Below, in pieces: positions 21,396 through 32,735 of a DNA stretch of 64,000 nucleotides. The DNA is from Echinometra lucunter (taxonomy: Eukaryota; Echinodermata; Echinoidea; Camarodonta; Echinometridae): contig CM057169.1 of the NCBI GenBank assembly GCA_029962745.1, positions 20,180,143 through 20,244,142 on the forward strand. The letters are read 5' to 3'. The position numbers and the translations under genes were made by a program. The number at the start of each line of letters is the position of its first letter. The first letter of the stretch is position 1. The notes under the pieces are model-generated. The model searched no databases and had not been told where the DNA came from. It was given only the letters and a program-made list of their open reading frames with translations.

Positions 21396-23076
21396 TACTA
21401 AATAAAACATGACAGCATAAAACTAGGCAGAAATGCATTTTGAACAGATACAAAAATATAATTTGAAACAAAAATGAAAGGAAACGAAATGAGTAGAATA
21501 GAGAAGTTAATACAATATAGGAGAAAGGAAAAATTAAAAAATGATAGGCTTACTTTGCCTTGATAAGCAGTTAATGAAACAATCGTTTCATCAATGGTTT
21601 ATCTTAGGAAAAGAAACCAAAAATAATATTGTGTGATAACAGCAGGTTTCAAACAGTAAGAATTAAACATAAGAAGACATAAGAAAAGGACATTATGACA
21701 TGAAGGGAGGAAAAAGCATGGGAGTAGGTCCCGAGATCTGGAAGATTTTCTTTAATTTTAATGGTTCCACTACTAGAACATATTAAAATACTTTGTTTGT
21801 AATGGATAATGTTAGTCATACATTATTGTTTTAGCCTGTCAGCGAGAGATCAACGTCTTCAGAGTTCAATTAGCCATTTTTCACTTTGCGTTTAAATGTA
21901 CAAAAAAAAATGTCTCTAGAGAAGGAATTCCCAAAAGTTGAGGGAGTAAATATAAAAGTATTTCGTGTTAGTGCAGTACGGGTTCTTGGTAAGTGAAAAA
22001 CATTAGTTTGTCTAGTGGGATGGTGATGGATTTCATTATACATTGTGAATATAATATTGTTCAAGACAATGGGCGATTCATGATTGTGTTCTCGGATAAC
22101 AAGCACGGCTATATTGAGTCGATAGATAGTACTAAGTCATGCAAGTGGATAACATGAAGAGCATACTCCCAAATTGCCACCTCAGTAACAAATTTGACCC
22201 CACGAACTCAAGATGGTGCTAGATGAAGTAAGGGCATGGGGGGGGGGGGGGAATAACAAAATAACATTCAAATTCATGGGCATAAGCTTCCAGATAAACT
22301 TGTTTGAAAACTACCCCTTCCATTCCCTTCCTCCAAAGTTGGGGGGGGGGGTGAATTGCAATGATATGTCCTTTACTTTATAACGGGCAATAATTGTTGC
22401 TGTACGAGTATATTAGCATGATGAGTGATAAGTACTCTAATGTTGGTGATTGTCATGATTGTAGTGGCACGAGGTCGTCATGATCATCTTTGCAGTAATT
22501 GCAGTCCATTTATCACCATGTGTCGGGCTAATTGCAGGAACTGATTTATAGTGGCTTATAAAGACATGACGGAAGGCAAATGATGGTTTATTAGCTACAT
22601 GACGAAGGAAACAATAATTCCTTCGATGTTTTTTTTTTCAAACAAAACACGAGAGCGTAAAGGCAGAGAGAGAGACCAAAAAAAAAATTACATAAAGTAA
22701 GGGGTGGAAACTATACATAATCAAATGGGAAGTACGAAAACCTCAAAACTTTTTGATTAAATCGAACATTACACAATATTAAAGTTAAAGGAAATTATAC
22801 GAGAATTTCTGGGCGCAGAAATCTTTCAAAACTGAAAACTGAGACACTACATAGACTATGCCAAGTGATATAATGATAATAATAATAATAAATACAATTT
22901 CAATAGCGTCTTTTCAATTTCGATTAAGTGCTCAAGGCGCTATAACAAATAGTTTCAAGGTTAACCTCAACAAAGGATTACATCTTTCCTATTTTTATCT
23001 CTGGTTTCGAACAAGTACAATATCATTCACTTGTTACTGAAAAAGATTAGTCAGATTTTCCATCTTATATGATACA
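21396..23076. other. Non-coding interval with poly-G runs and a LINE/SINE tail
   Basis: G runs occur near 22240-22252 and 22341-22350. At 22868-22950 the sequence (AAT)n followed by TACAATTTCAATAGCG and CAAGGCGC looks like the reversed 3' tail of a LINE or SINE. No supported gene. Confidence 0.6.
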
Positions 23077-23078
23077 TA

Positions 23079-23288
23079 CTAGGTGTTTAAAAGTATTTGA
23101 CACTTTTTATCTTTAATAACTAAAAAAGCATAACTTGAATCAGCCTTATTTTTTTTTTACATTGTTAAGTTAAAGGATGTCAAATTTATTTGGATTAGGT
23201 TTTATCAATTTTTCTTCATTGATATTCGTAAAATAATGCTCTGAATATTTAATTAGATTTTCACTTTTTGAAAAATTGATTTCACAAA

Positions 23289-23329
<41 letters not shown>

Positions 23330-23718
23330 AATGAATTCAGATCCTGACAATTGCAATTGTGCGTTGCAGCTGAAGTTCCGCTGTGCACTCTTTTCAATCC
23401 AGATTCATGAATCATTAATGACTCTGGAGAGCAAAAGGTTGGCAGAAATGACCGGTGCAATACACAATTGTTGTGTGGCGAATTAATTTCTGATACGCAC
23501 AAATTTTGAGGCCTCATTTTCCTAAAAAAAAAAGTGAAAATCTAATTAAATATTCAGAGCATTGTTTTAAGAATATTAATGAAGGGAAATTCACAAAACC
23601 TAGTCCAAATAAACTTGACATCCTTCAACTCTATACTGTTAAAACCTCAGTCTTTTACAAGTTTTTAACTTTTTGGTTATTAATGATCAAAAGTGTCAAA
23701 TGTTTTTAAAACACCTAG
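23079..23718. mobile_element. 640-bp palindromic TA-flanked (Tc1/mariner-type) non-autonomous element
   Basis: The ends CTAGGTGTTTAAAAGTATTTGACA and TGTCAAATGTTTTTAAAACACCTAG are inverted repeats, each bordered by TA (23077-23078, 23719-23720). The arms extend about 200 bp each. The interior has a (GT)n run (about 23291-23328) and non-coding sequence. Opposite-strand frames in the two arms read almost the same peptide, as expected from a palindrome, so they are not genes. Confidence 0.88.
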
Positions 23719-24620
23719 TACTTAATGTATTATACTGCTCGAAAGGTATACTTCTGTTTCTGTCTGTGGCGTATGTACGGTGATAGAAACATCAGGGAAG
23801 TTTCACCTCCCTACTACATCGTGCATATGGTTGACGGGTCAATCCCGAATCTGGAAACTCGCTTCCCCCCAAAAAAACGCTCTTGACCCCGATTATGAAG
23901 AAAGACGTCATAATCAAACCTAACCCAGCTGAACTTGAACACTATGACTGGTTCAGAACAGTTTCAACCACGACTGGCCTCTTGATATTTATCCACATTT
24001 GCTCATATTCGTTTGTACAACGAAGAGATGTGAGTGAGGGGGGGGGGGGGGGGTGGATGGCAGTTTCAAAGGACATACGAGGGAGGATCTGTAACTGAAT
24101 TATAAGTATTATGAACTAGAGTTTTTTTAACGGGATAAACGTATTCAATCAAACAAAAAGTTGCTTTCAGTTTCAGATTACAGTACTTACTTAATCATGC
24201 TAATGAGTCATTCTTTTCCGCATTGAGGGAGGGGATGGAGTTGTTCTCATGGGGGGGGGGGGGGAGAGATGGATAGTTGTAACTGAAATTCCAACTCGTC
24301 AACCATGACACCTCATTCATGATTCAGTGAATTCTGATTATGGAGTTAATAGAACAAGTATAAACTTGGGTAATTTGCGGTTTATACTCCTGCATTCACT
24401 GTGATTGACATACTCATTGCCATTATGAATTCAGATGTTGGTGATACAATACTAAATCCTCTATGAATTGTGTATTTGCTGTCTGGCTGTGTGTACAATA
24501 ATTACGTTTTCGCACTTCCACTACTGATAACACCTCTTCTACTCTCTACTTCGACTTCCCCTATATGCTATTGATTCTTCTCCTTTCTCCACTTTTTTTA
24601 AAACTTCTTCTCTTTCCACC
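23719..24620. other. Non-coding interval with poly-G runs
   Basis: G runs lie near 24040-24052 and 24252-24264. No supported gene or RNA. Confidence 0.55.
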
Positions 24621-24623
24621 TTT

Positions 24624-24716
24624 CTTCTTCTTCTTCTTCTTCTTCTTCTTCTTCTTCTTCTTCTTCTTCTTCTTCTTCTTCTTCTTCTTCTTCATTTCTT
24701 CTTCTTCTTCTTCTCC
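24624..24716. repeat. (TTC)n microsatellite
   Basis: An almost perfect TTC run of about 90 bp passes into TCC-rich sequence just before the foldback at 24775. The complementary GAA type occurs at 40037-40108. Confidence 0.97.
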
Positions 24717-24774
24717 TCCTTCTCCTTCTCCTTCTCCCCCCCTCCTATTAATATAGGCTAATAGTATTGATTCT

Positions 24775-25143
24775 TATGGTGGCCTTGAAGTACGCTCGAC
24801 AACAGGTCATGTGCGACGTGAATTTCGCATCCCAGGTCCTGAACTTTGCATCCCAAGTCGTGAAATTCACGACCCGAGATGCGAAATTCATGACCCGTGG
24901 CGCAAACTTTGCATCCCAAGTCGTGAAATTCACGACCTGCGATGCGAAATTCAGGACCCGTGGCGCGAACTTTGCATCCCAGTCCTGAATTTCGCACCGC
25001 AGGTCGTGAATTCCACGACTTGGGATGCAAAGTTTGCGCCACGGGTCATGAATTTCATGACCTCGGATGCGAAGTTCAGGACCTGGGATGCGAAATTCAC
25101 GTCGCACATGACTTGTTGTCGAGCGTACTTCAGGGCCACCATA
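24775..25143. mobile_element. TATGGTGGCC foldback element, full 369-bp copy
   Basis: The termini TATGGTGGCCTTGAAGTACG and its mirror image form inverted repeats of about 70 bp. They are flanked by GATTCT at 24769-24774 and 25144-25149, a 6-bp duplication. The interior is a chain of small palindromes such as GTCGTGAAATTCACGAC separated by GATGCGAAATTCAGGACC-type links. Several frames on both strands are open across the element because the words contain no stops. I regard these as non-coding. A shorter relative sits at 9416-9663. Confidence 0.93.
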
Positions 25144-25429
25144 GATTCTACATATAGGTACCACCCTCTCTTCATGTGCATGATGTACATGTGTGTGTGT
25201 GCACGTACCTATACAATGGAACAGTAATAGTGGTAGAAGTAAAAATGCAGACTGTGAGTGGAAAAAAAAGAGAGTAAGAATACCTGAGAAGGATATATAA
25301 ACAACAAACCTGAGTAAAATCCCATCTGGGAGGAAATTGGAAAACCCTTGCTCCATTTTCGATCCCACCTTGAGTGTATGAGGAAGTATATGTAATTGAC
25401 ACTTCACGCTGACTGGTGTGGTTGCAGTT

Positions 25430-25610
25430 TTCAGTTCAGTTTCAGTTCAAACACATTTATTTCCAATTATTCAATTAAACGGCAAAATGATGAAAAAACA
25501 AATTTACATTAATCGTATTGATAACAAAATATAACATCGTAATTACATTACAAAAGATTACATTACAAAAAAGATTCTGAAATTACATTACAAAAAGATT
25601 CTGAAAAAGA
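25430..25610 (-). mobile_element. Probable 3' tail of a LINE, reversed
   Basis: TTCAGTTCAGTTTCAGTTCAAACACATTTATTTCC followed by AT-rich UTR-like DNA matches, in reverse complement, the pattern of an AATAAA-type end plus a short repeated tail. Similar reversed tails occur at about 40109-40200 and 62129-62215. No coding part is present. Confidence 0.45.
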
Positions 25611-26279
25611 ACCCCATTATTTTATTGGAATGAAGCAACATTATTTTTTATCGATGCAGTAAAGATCCAGTGTAACGTAGTCACTTGACATACTCTGGGT
25701 TTATTTTACAAATTTTCAAGAGGAGTGATTTAGCTACGTCATAATATTCCTGTCAAGAACACGTGACATGGCCATGGATGACTAAAGCATGTAAAGCTGC
25801 TCCAAGGGGATTGAATAGATTTCTTCAGTTTACCTGAGTGAACCATCAAGCATAAAATTATGTTACAATAACTGTAATCCATGTCCTTCACATCGAGAAA
25901 TCTTGAAAACGGGAAATGAACCTCATTTGACAATCATGACATAATGTCTAGACCGATTAAAAAAGAAAAAAAAAAAGAAGAAGAAAGGAAGGCCAGACGT
26001 CAAAGAAAATGAGGCATTGGCTATGAGGCGACCAATGCCGCTGTCAAACACGTCCCACATCAGCCTGCATATACCGGTACTATATTATCATTTATTATTA
26101 ACACGACACCAAATTATACAGCAATCGTTAATAGATCAAAGGTATGTTGGGGCGTGGCACATCTTCACCATGTTTACATTGGTCATAATGGCGTAGAGGG
26201 AGGGGGGGGGGAGGGCCAAACGTAACCGTGAAAGTAACTTACCCTCCATATACAGAATACACGGTCCAGGGCCCTCTTA

Positions 26280-26420
26280 CATACATTTACATTTTTTTAA
26301 AAAAACTGTTGTTTTTTTTATCCCCATTTGTTTTACACACATTTTTTTAAAACAACAGTTGGTAGGTTCATATGTTAAACAACCTAATGATGTTTAAACA
26401 ACTGTTCTGCAGTGCAGGAT
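26280..26420. mobile_element. Fragment of the GGTTNNTTTAAA inverted-repeat MITE family
   Basis: ACAACAGTTGGTAGGTTCATATGTTAAACAACCTAATGA is closely similar, on the opposite strand, to units at 20600-20790, 21160-21380 and 54737-54897. The left half here is reduced to T-rich sequence. Confidence 0.65.
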
Positions 26421-26639
26421 CGATGCACCAAGTTTATATTCTCTCTTATACTGCCACTGCTCCTTCAAAAATTAAGTGAAATACACTGGGAACTTTGATG
26501 TGGAAGGTTGCATTGTGAAAGATCTTGCCGGAAATTCTTGGATTTGAGACTTTAACCTGTTTCCTTCCTGTTACTGGCGATTTATCACATGATCAAGGAT
26601 CAGTGGTTCTCTGTGTGCACTGAAAAAATGAAAAAAGAG

Positions 26640-26684
26640 AGGAAGAGAGAAAAAGCGAGAGAGAGGGGAGATAGATAGATAGAT

Positions 26685-26737
<53 letters not shown>

Positions 26738-26820
26738 GAGAGAGAGAGAGAGAGGTAATAAGATAATGAAATATCGAGAAGATAGACCCCCCCCCCCAAA
26801 AAAAAAAAAAAAAAAAAAAA
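26640..26820. repeat. (GA)n tract and C(11)A(23) junction
   Basis: A GA-rich tract with an intact run at about 26686-26730 is followed by C(11)A(23) at 26787-26820. On the minus strand it gives a spurious Ser/Leu frame. Confidence 0.95.
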
Positions 26821-27372
26821 TCGAATAGATGCAAGTTACATACGTCCGAAGCTCTATTATGTAAATGAAATTGTGATTAGTCCAAGACACAGATAGGCCG
26901 TATGCATTTTTTCTAGCCAGTTGAATTTTCATATCCCTCATAATTTCGACGCCCTGTAGGAAGTACATGGTTCTCGCCAGTACATAACACCCATGGTTCC
27001 AATACCATGCGTAAAGGGTTTCAGACGAGGAAGAACCATGTGTGAAATTGCTGCACCATGCGTGGCAACAAGGGTAAAAAATATTGGAGTATATATTCCT
27101 AACAATAATGATAAATGTCACAGACTGTTTTGCTTTTTGGTAATGTATTTTTACTTTTATGCCATTAGTAGACAACTCCTGCTTACCAAGAAGTATTTTT
27201 CATCCTTTTACTATAGCATATACTGCTGCCACACCTAACTTTAGGTGTTATTCCATAAAACTTCCGAAACTTCCACGCTTTGCGCAGCGTGGGAACCGTG
27301 TGTGGATTTTTTTCTAGTGAGAACCCTGAGGAAGTATATGGTGTTTTTTTTTTTTTTTTGTAAGGGGAAGAA

Positions 27373-27375
<3 letters not shown>

Positions 27376-27423
<48 letters not shown>

Positions 27424-27440
27424 GAGGGGGGGGGGGGGGG
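27376..27440. repeat. (GA)n followed by poly-G
   Basis: A GA run (about 27376-27415) passes into G-rich sequence with a 14-base G run near 27427-27440. Confidence 0.95.
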
Positions 27441-28179
27441 TGAGAGGGTAGGGAGGAGAAGATCATAACAAAATACGTATAAGAAACACAGAGAAGGGGA
27501 GAATGGGAGGGGGAAACTTTCTTTGTTCTTTTTCAAAAGGATAGTGAGATCAAAATTGCCCCACTTATTGAGAATACTTGCTCCAGATTTGTGATTGATT
27601 AAATGTATGCTTGAGTATGACATCACAATCATGATACGACCTAAGACCTCTGTCATCATTTCTTCATATCGATTGTGTGTGACAGTGGCACGGACAATGT
27701 TTCTCTGCGAATAGTAGAGCCCGACATATACCCGGTGTCCAATTTTTCATCTCGGTGCGCACCGATGGGATTGTTCGAGAGGCATTATTCCTGTGAGAGG
27801 AAAAAACATGGTCATGATGGTGGGGGAGGGGGGGGGGGGAAGAAAATTTTTTAAGATGTGAGGTTTAAGATAGTAAAAAGAGAAAACACCAATTCGAAAG
27901 TTAAAATATTCCGTATCCCAAAAGCCTTCTCCTATTCCTCTCTCTATGGATGTGGTGTGTGTGTGTGTGTGTGTGGGGGGGGGGGGTACAGCTCTTGTGA
28001 GGAAAAAATGTTCCCAAAATAATTTTCCCCACCAAGACATTGGGAAGGGGGTGGAGATGATCTGGAATCAGGTTAATTTTGCCCCTAAGGCTTGTTTGCT
28101 AAGGTTTTATTCATTCATTTACTTACTTATTCTTTTATGTATTTATTTACTTATTTATATCTTGTTTTGTTTTGGGGTG

Positions 28180-29070
28180 ATAAGCCGGAAAGTAAAACTA
28201 GTAGCTTATATTTTTTCAGCCGGTACTTCAAAATGGCCCGTGATTCTAAAGTTTCATGCACGGCGTATCGAATCTAATGAGCATACACAACTGAAAAGCC
28301 TGCAAAGTACTCCCAATGACATTAATTCCACAGGGTGTTATCGCAGGCACACTTTTACCGATTTCACAGGTAATCAGACCATGCCAAAATGCAGAGGTAA
28401 AAGCTCGCCGTGGCAGTAATTGCGTGCTCGGTCACGTGCGCCGAATCTCTTAAACATTAATGTGGCGTGGCTAATCAGCCAGCATGGTCGGCTTCATATC
28501 TTTCATTAGAAGGCCTGAGATAAATATTGCCTATGAAAACGATAGAAATGGAAAACGAGTAAAATGTCGAAAATAAATTTGAGTTTGAGTAAATTTAAGA
28601 ATTGGGAAAGATTGTTTTGTTTTGTTTTGTTTTCTGTTTGTTTTTTGTTTGCTTGTTTTTGTTTTGGAAGAGAAATATCAGCGGAGAATAATTTTTTTAA
28701 ACGGTACTTCAAAATGGCGCTTCAATCTCAAGTTTCACGCATGGCATTAGTTTCTCACGAAAAAGCTATCGGGTTTCGTGAGCGGACAGGCCCTACATAG
28801 ATTGTGAAGCTTGCATATGACTGCAGAGTACATTCAGTGACTTTACTTCTACGGGATAGCAGGCACACTTATACCAGTTTTCACAGACATTCAGACCATT
28901 TCAAACAGTAGTAGTAGACGACTTTATTGAAAAACTTGTTTAGTGCGCAAGGCTAATCTGTCACAAGGTCCATGATGATGCAGAGATAAAAGCTCGACTG
29001 TGAATGCTCGATCACGAGTGCCGAACCCCAAAAACATTTACGTGGCTAATCAGCCATGATCGCCTTCATA
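28180..29070 (+). repeat. Degenerate direct duplication, ~330-bp unit
   Basis: Two units, about 28180-28510 and 28680-29075, share in order GGTACTTCAAAATGGC, a CACACTT.TACC segment, CAGACCAT, AGA.GTAAAAGCTCG, GTGGCTAATCAGCCA and CTTCATATCTTTCATT. The second unit has an extra segment at about 28905-28965 beginning AGTAGTAGTAGACGAC. No coding potential is apparent. Confidence 0.75.
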
Positions 29071-29607
29071 TCTTTCATTTATGTCCATTTAAATGATGTA
29101 CATGTATATTTTTTGTTTGATGTATGATATGTGCACATGTATACTATTTTGTTTAAGCTATGATACAATTGGTATGTGATCATGCGAAAAGGGAATGGAA
29201 TAAACATGGAAACCAGACGCACATGTAGCATGAATGTTTAGCCTGAACACTCCAGCTGTGCCTCGTCGTATTTCGAATACAAGGAAATTTGAGGAGCAAT
29301 CTCCCCAAATGGCATGAAAAGAATGAGTGAATTCACGATTTATTTAAAACCCTTTCCAGAACATAATCTCTTTTCAATGCAGCGACTTTTCTTTTTCTCT
29401 CTTTGTTGAAGCTTTGTGATATTAATCGTGGCGTGTTGTAAGGGAATGTTTACATGTTTTGTGGAGCCTGACTCATGTTGATCGCCGTTTAGTGAAAGGG
29501 GGGGGGGGGGGGAGGATGAGAGGGAGAAAGAGTGTGCGGAAAAAAGTATTAGGTCTAGATATAAGCATTGCACTTGGCATTTCTATAGAATACCGATTTT
29601 ATGGTCC

Positions 29608-29806
29608 GGGGGTGTTTCATAGAGCTGTTCGTAAGTTACGCACGACTTTACGCACGACTGGTGATATGTTCTTGTGCTACATGTACATCATTGAGAACAT
29701 ATCTTTGATTGAGAATCTGATTAGCACCCAAGAACATGTTCAAGTCATGCGTAAACATGGTAAAGTCGTGCGTAACTTACGAACAGCTTTATGAAACACG
29801 AAACAC
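29608..29806. mobile_element. ~200-bp foldback MITE with GGTGTTTCATAGAGCTGTTCG ends
   Basis: GTTTCAT.GAGCTGTTCGTAAGTTACGCACGACTTTACG on the left is mirrored by AAGTCGTGCGTAACTTACGAACAGCTTTATGAAAC on the right. The arms are about 60 bp and the loop contains AGAACAT/ATGTTCT. It abuts a G run upstream and a C run downstream. The frame across it is incidental. Confidence 0.85.
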
Positions 29807-29809
29807 CCC

Positions 29810-30529
29810 CCCCCCCCTCCCCCGCGTCCGCGCCCCCGGACTCGTATTTGCAACTACCAAAATGTCTAAAAGGACACCAGCAGTTGGATGACCAAAATAG
29901 AATTTGGAACTCATTAATTGCGGTTGTAAATCCGCTGGCCGGGGCAATAAAGCGCTCTATAATTCAAAATTATTGGGTAAGAGTGAAGATGCACCCACAA
30001 ATAAGGCACATATTGTCTGTTTGGAGCTAGAAGGGCATTAAGTCTGTAAAAAATGGTATGAGTTAACGCCCTTCTGGCCTCAAACAAATGATATGCAGAA
30101 CGAGAATAGGGGTGGTAAATCAAACCAGAGATAACAGATCTACTAGTGATATCACTCCTAGAGCAGGAACATTTAAGCATATCAAGAAGGTAATGATATA
30201 TTACTAATATGATGATGATCATGATGATGATGATGGTGATGATGATGGTGGTGATGATGATGATGATGATGGTGATAATAATAATAACAACAATAATAAT
30301 GATGATAACAACAATAATAATAATAATAACAATAATTATACTACTACTAATAATAATAATGATGAGAATGATAACGATGCTGAGGAGATTAACAAAAGTA
30401 ATATCAGAACTACTAATAATATTAACGGAAGCTGTCGTCGCCTTCGTCATTGCTAGCAATATTTGGTTATCATTCTAGTACACACTGTTGAATTTGGGAC
30501 ATGTTGGACCTGTTCAGAACAGGGGGGGG
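29810..30529. other. Gene-less interval with (GAT)n/(AAT)n tract
   Basis: From about 30209 to 30420 GAT, GGT and AAT triplets alternate; this gives spurious Met/Ile frames. G run at 30522-30533. No supported gene. Confidence 0.7.
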
Positions 30530-30668
30530 GGGGAGCGTTTCATGAAGAGTTTTGTCGGTGATTTTCACTGACTAATTTGCTTTCAGCCAATTAGATGCGA
30601 GGATTTTCAGTAGCTTCTAACATTTGTCGGTGATTTTCACCGACAAAACTCTTCCTGAAACGCTCCCC
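30530..30668. mobile_element. MITE 'GGGGAGCGTTTCATGAA', copy 2 of 3
   Basis: The sequence matches 12770-12909 along its length, including GTCGGTGATTTTCAC repeated near both ends. The left end merges into a G run. Confidence 0.92.
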
Positions 30669-31429
30669 TGAATGATTCAGTAGGAACTACAAACATGAAA
30701 TTCTAAGTACACTAACTACTACCGATAAAATGCCTTCAAATTTGATATCCATCATCACATTCCCTTCATTGCAGGCGGGACAGGCAGTAAATCGAATCAA
30801 CATATCAGTCATACCGAGATCATTATAGTTACAGTGACATGATATTCACATGATAAGAATATGTCCAGCTGTTGCGAAAACCTGATATGTATTCAGCCTA
30901 CACGTAACCTGGAATATAACTGAAGAGTGAATTCCTTGAAACGTTACCTTTTTTGCATTAGAGTGAAGTCTATTTTCAAGGACGTGTGCTGGAATTTCTC
31001 AGAAAAGGCATGCAGGCAATCAGTTTCAGAGATAATAGGATATACCGTACATATATATGTATATGTGAATTCATACCTATTTCTGACAATATGTGTTAGC
31101 ATGGTACACGTATTTGCGTTCTAAACCTACACCTGTCTATTTCCGTCAGTCACTAAATAAGCGATGGTCAGCAAACGTTCTTTTGGCTTGTTGGATGGCG
31201 CCACGTCGGCCCAATGTTGTCTCTGTGAAGCAGATGGCTTGACACGCGTCCATTTTCGTCACCATGGCTAGCGCCAGCTTCTTCGATAATTTACAAGGGG
31301 AGCACTCATTCGTCAAATGTTGCCTCGTAGCAACAGTGCTGGAAGAATAATGACGCGTGTAATGTGTTCTAACATAAGACAGAGGAATGCGTCAGTAAGA
31401 ATCAGATAATAGATGAATAGTGAGAGATG

Positions 31430-31575
31430 AGGGGGGGGGGGGCAAAGATGGGAGGCATGAAGAAAGGGAGATGAGATAGAGATACTCAATTACATACACA
31501 GAATGGCGAAACGGGGAGATACAGGCTCCAGAGAGAGAGAGAGAGAGAGAGATTAAGCGAGAAAGCGAAGAGAGG

Positions 31576-31607
<32 letters not shown>

Positions 31608-31746
31608 GAGAGACAGAGAGAGAGAGACAGACAGACAGAAAGCGAGGGAGAGAGAGAGAGAGAGAGAGAGAGATAGATAGAGAGAGAGAGAGAGGAAGAG
31701 AGAGAGAGGAAGAGAGAGAGAGAGAGAGAGGGGGGGGGGGGGGGGG
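31430..31746. repeat. (GA)n/(GACA)n tract ending in a 16-base poly-G run
   Basis: A long purine tract with interspersed AGAC and AGAT units occupies about 31530-31730 and passes into G(16) at about 31731-31746. A G run also occurs near 31431-31442. The opposite strand reads as a spurious Ser/Leu frame. Confidence 0.97.
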
Positions 31747-31749
31747 TGG

Positions 31750-32735
31750 GGATAGTGCGGCTAAAGTTCCGGCAGCGTTACTTTCATGTACTGAGAAATT
31801 CTTAATTTTTGGAATGAAGGACTTAAGGTTGAACAATTCATCCTTTTCGTTGCTTTGCGTTGTCATGACTTTGAAATAAAACCATTACTGAATTGAATTG
31901 AACTTGATTAAATTGGATATGCCCCCCCCCCCCCCTTTAGTAAAAACGAGAAATAACCTTAAAGCAGACGGGCGAGAAAAAACTGACAGCCGTGACCGTC
32001 GTTAGACATTCCTCCTAATTAATTTGATATCGCTATAACGACTCAAACATGCAGCGGGATAAAGAGTCGTCGAAAGATAAGGGAGATATTTCGAGCTTTA
32101 GTGATTAGAACATGTAGAAGGACGTAAATATCTCATTCATGCTGAGATAAGCGTGCGAAAGATATGATCATACCGAGTTTTGATTATTCATGTCAGATGA
32201 AATTGAATTCGGAGTAAAGAACAGCATGGTTACTGACCAAACTAACATACACACGAATAATAACCACGAAATCCGGAATGTTATGTAGTCATTAAGGACT
32301 TTCACTGCTAGTTGCATAAAGATTACCCCGTGTTGAAACGAATACTTTGCGTTAATGCTTTGCAGCTTTAGAGATTTATCTCATACTGGTCAAGTTATCA
32401 TTTTTTTTTTCCATTTTTGGTCTAGGAAACTGAGCACTTGACGGAAATATTAAGGAGTAGTAATTAAGACAGATAATTGTTATACTGTTTTCAAACAATA
32501 ATTCTGCCCCATGCCCCCTCGCCCCTTCTCTGTAACTACCGTAACTCTGTTTTGTCAGTGTGTGTTATGATCGGATTTTCACTCATCTCTGCTTAACTAT
32601 CAACAGGCCAATGGCGTATCGGAATGTTAAGCAAACATAATTATATCGGTGATTAAGCTGACACATGATGGTTATAGAGCAACAAAATCCTTCACTCGGC
32701 AATAATAACCATATATGGCTTAGGAAAAATCCCAC
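31750..32735. other. Non-coding interval
   Basis: It has a C run at 31922-31935 and unique-looking AT-rich DNA. No supported gene. Confidence 0.5.

Noticed and set aside
23170..23709. Two frames on opposite strands with similar peptides
   Set aside because: The similarity comes from the palindromic arms of the element at 23079-23718.
24748..25407. 219-codon minus-strand frame and its overlapping neighbours
   Set aside because: They cross the foldback element; the peptide repeats reflect the palindromic words and there is no start or splice support.
29459..29794. 111-codon plus-strand frame
   Set aside because: It runs through a poly-G run and a foldback MITE.
31486..31866. Ser/Leu-rich minus-strand frames on GA tracts (also at 26571-26834, 27183-27659, 35964-36336, 39258-39733 and 52627-52887)
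   Set aside because: They are low-complexity readings of (GA)n microsatellites.
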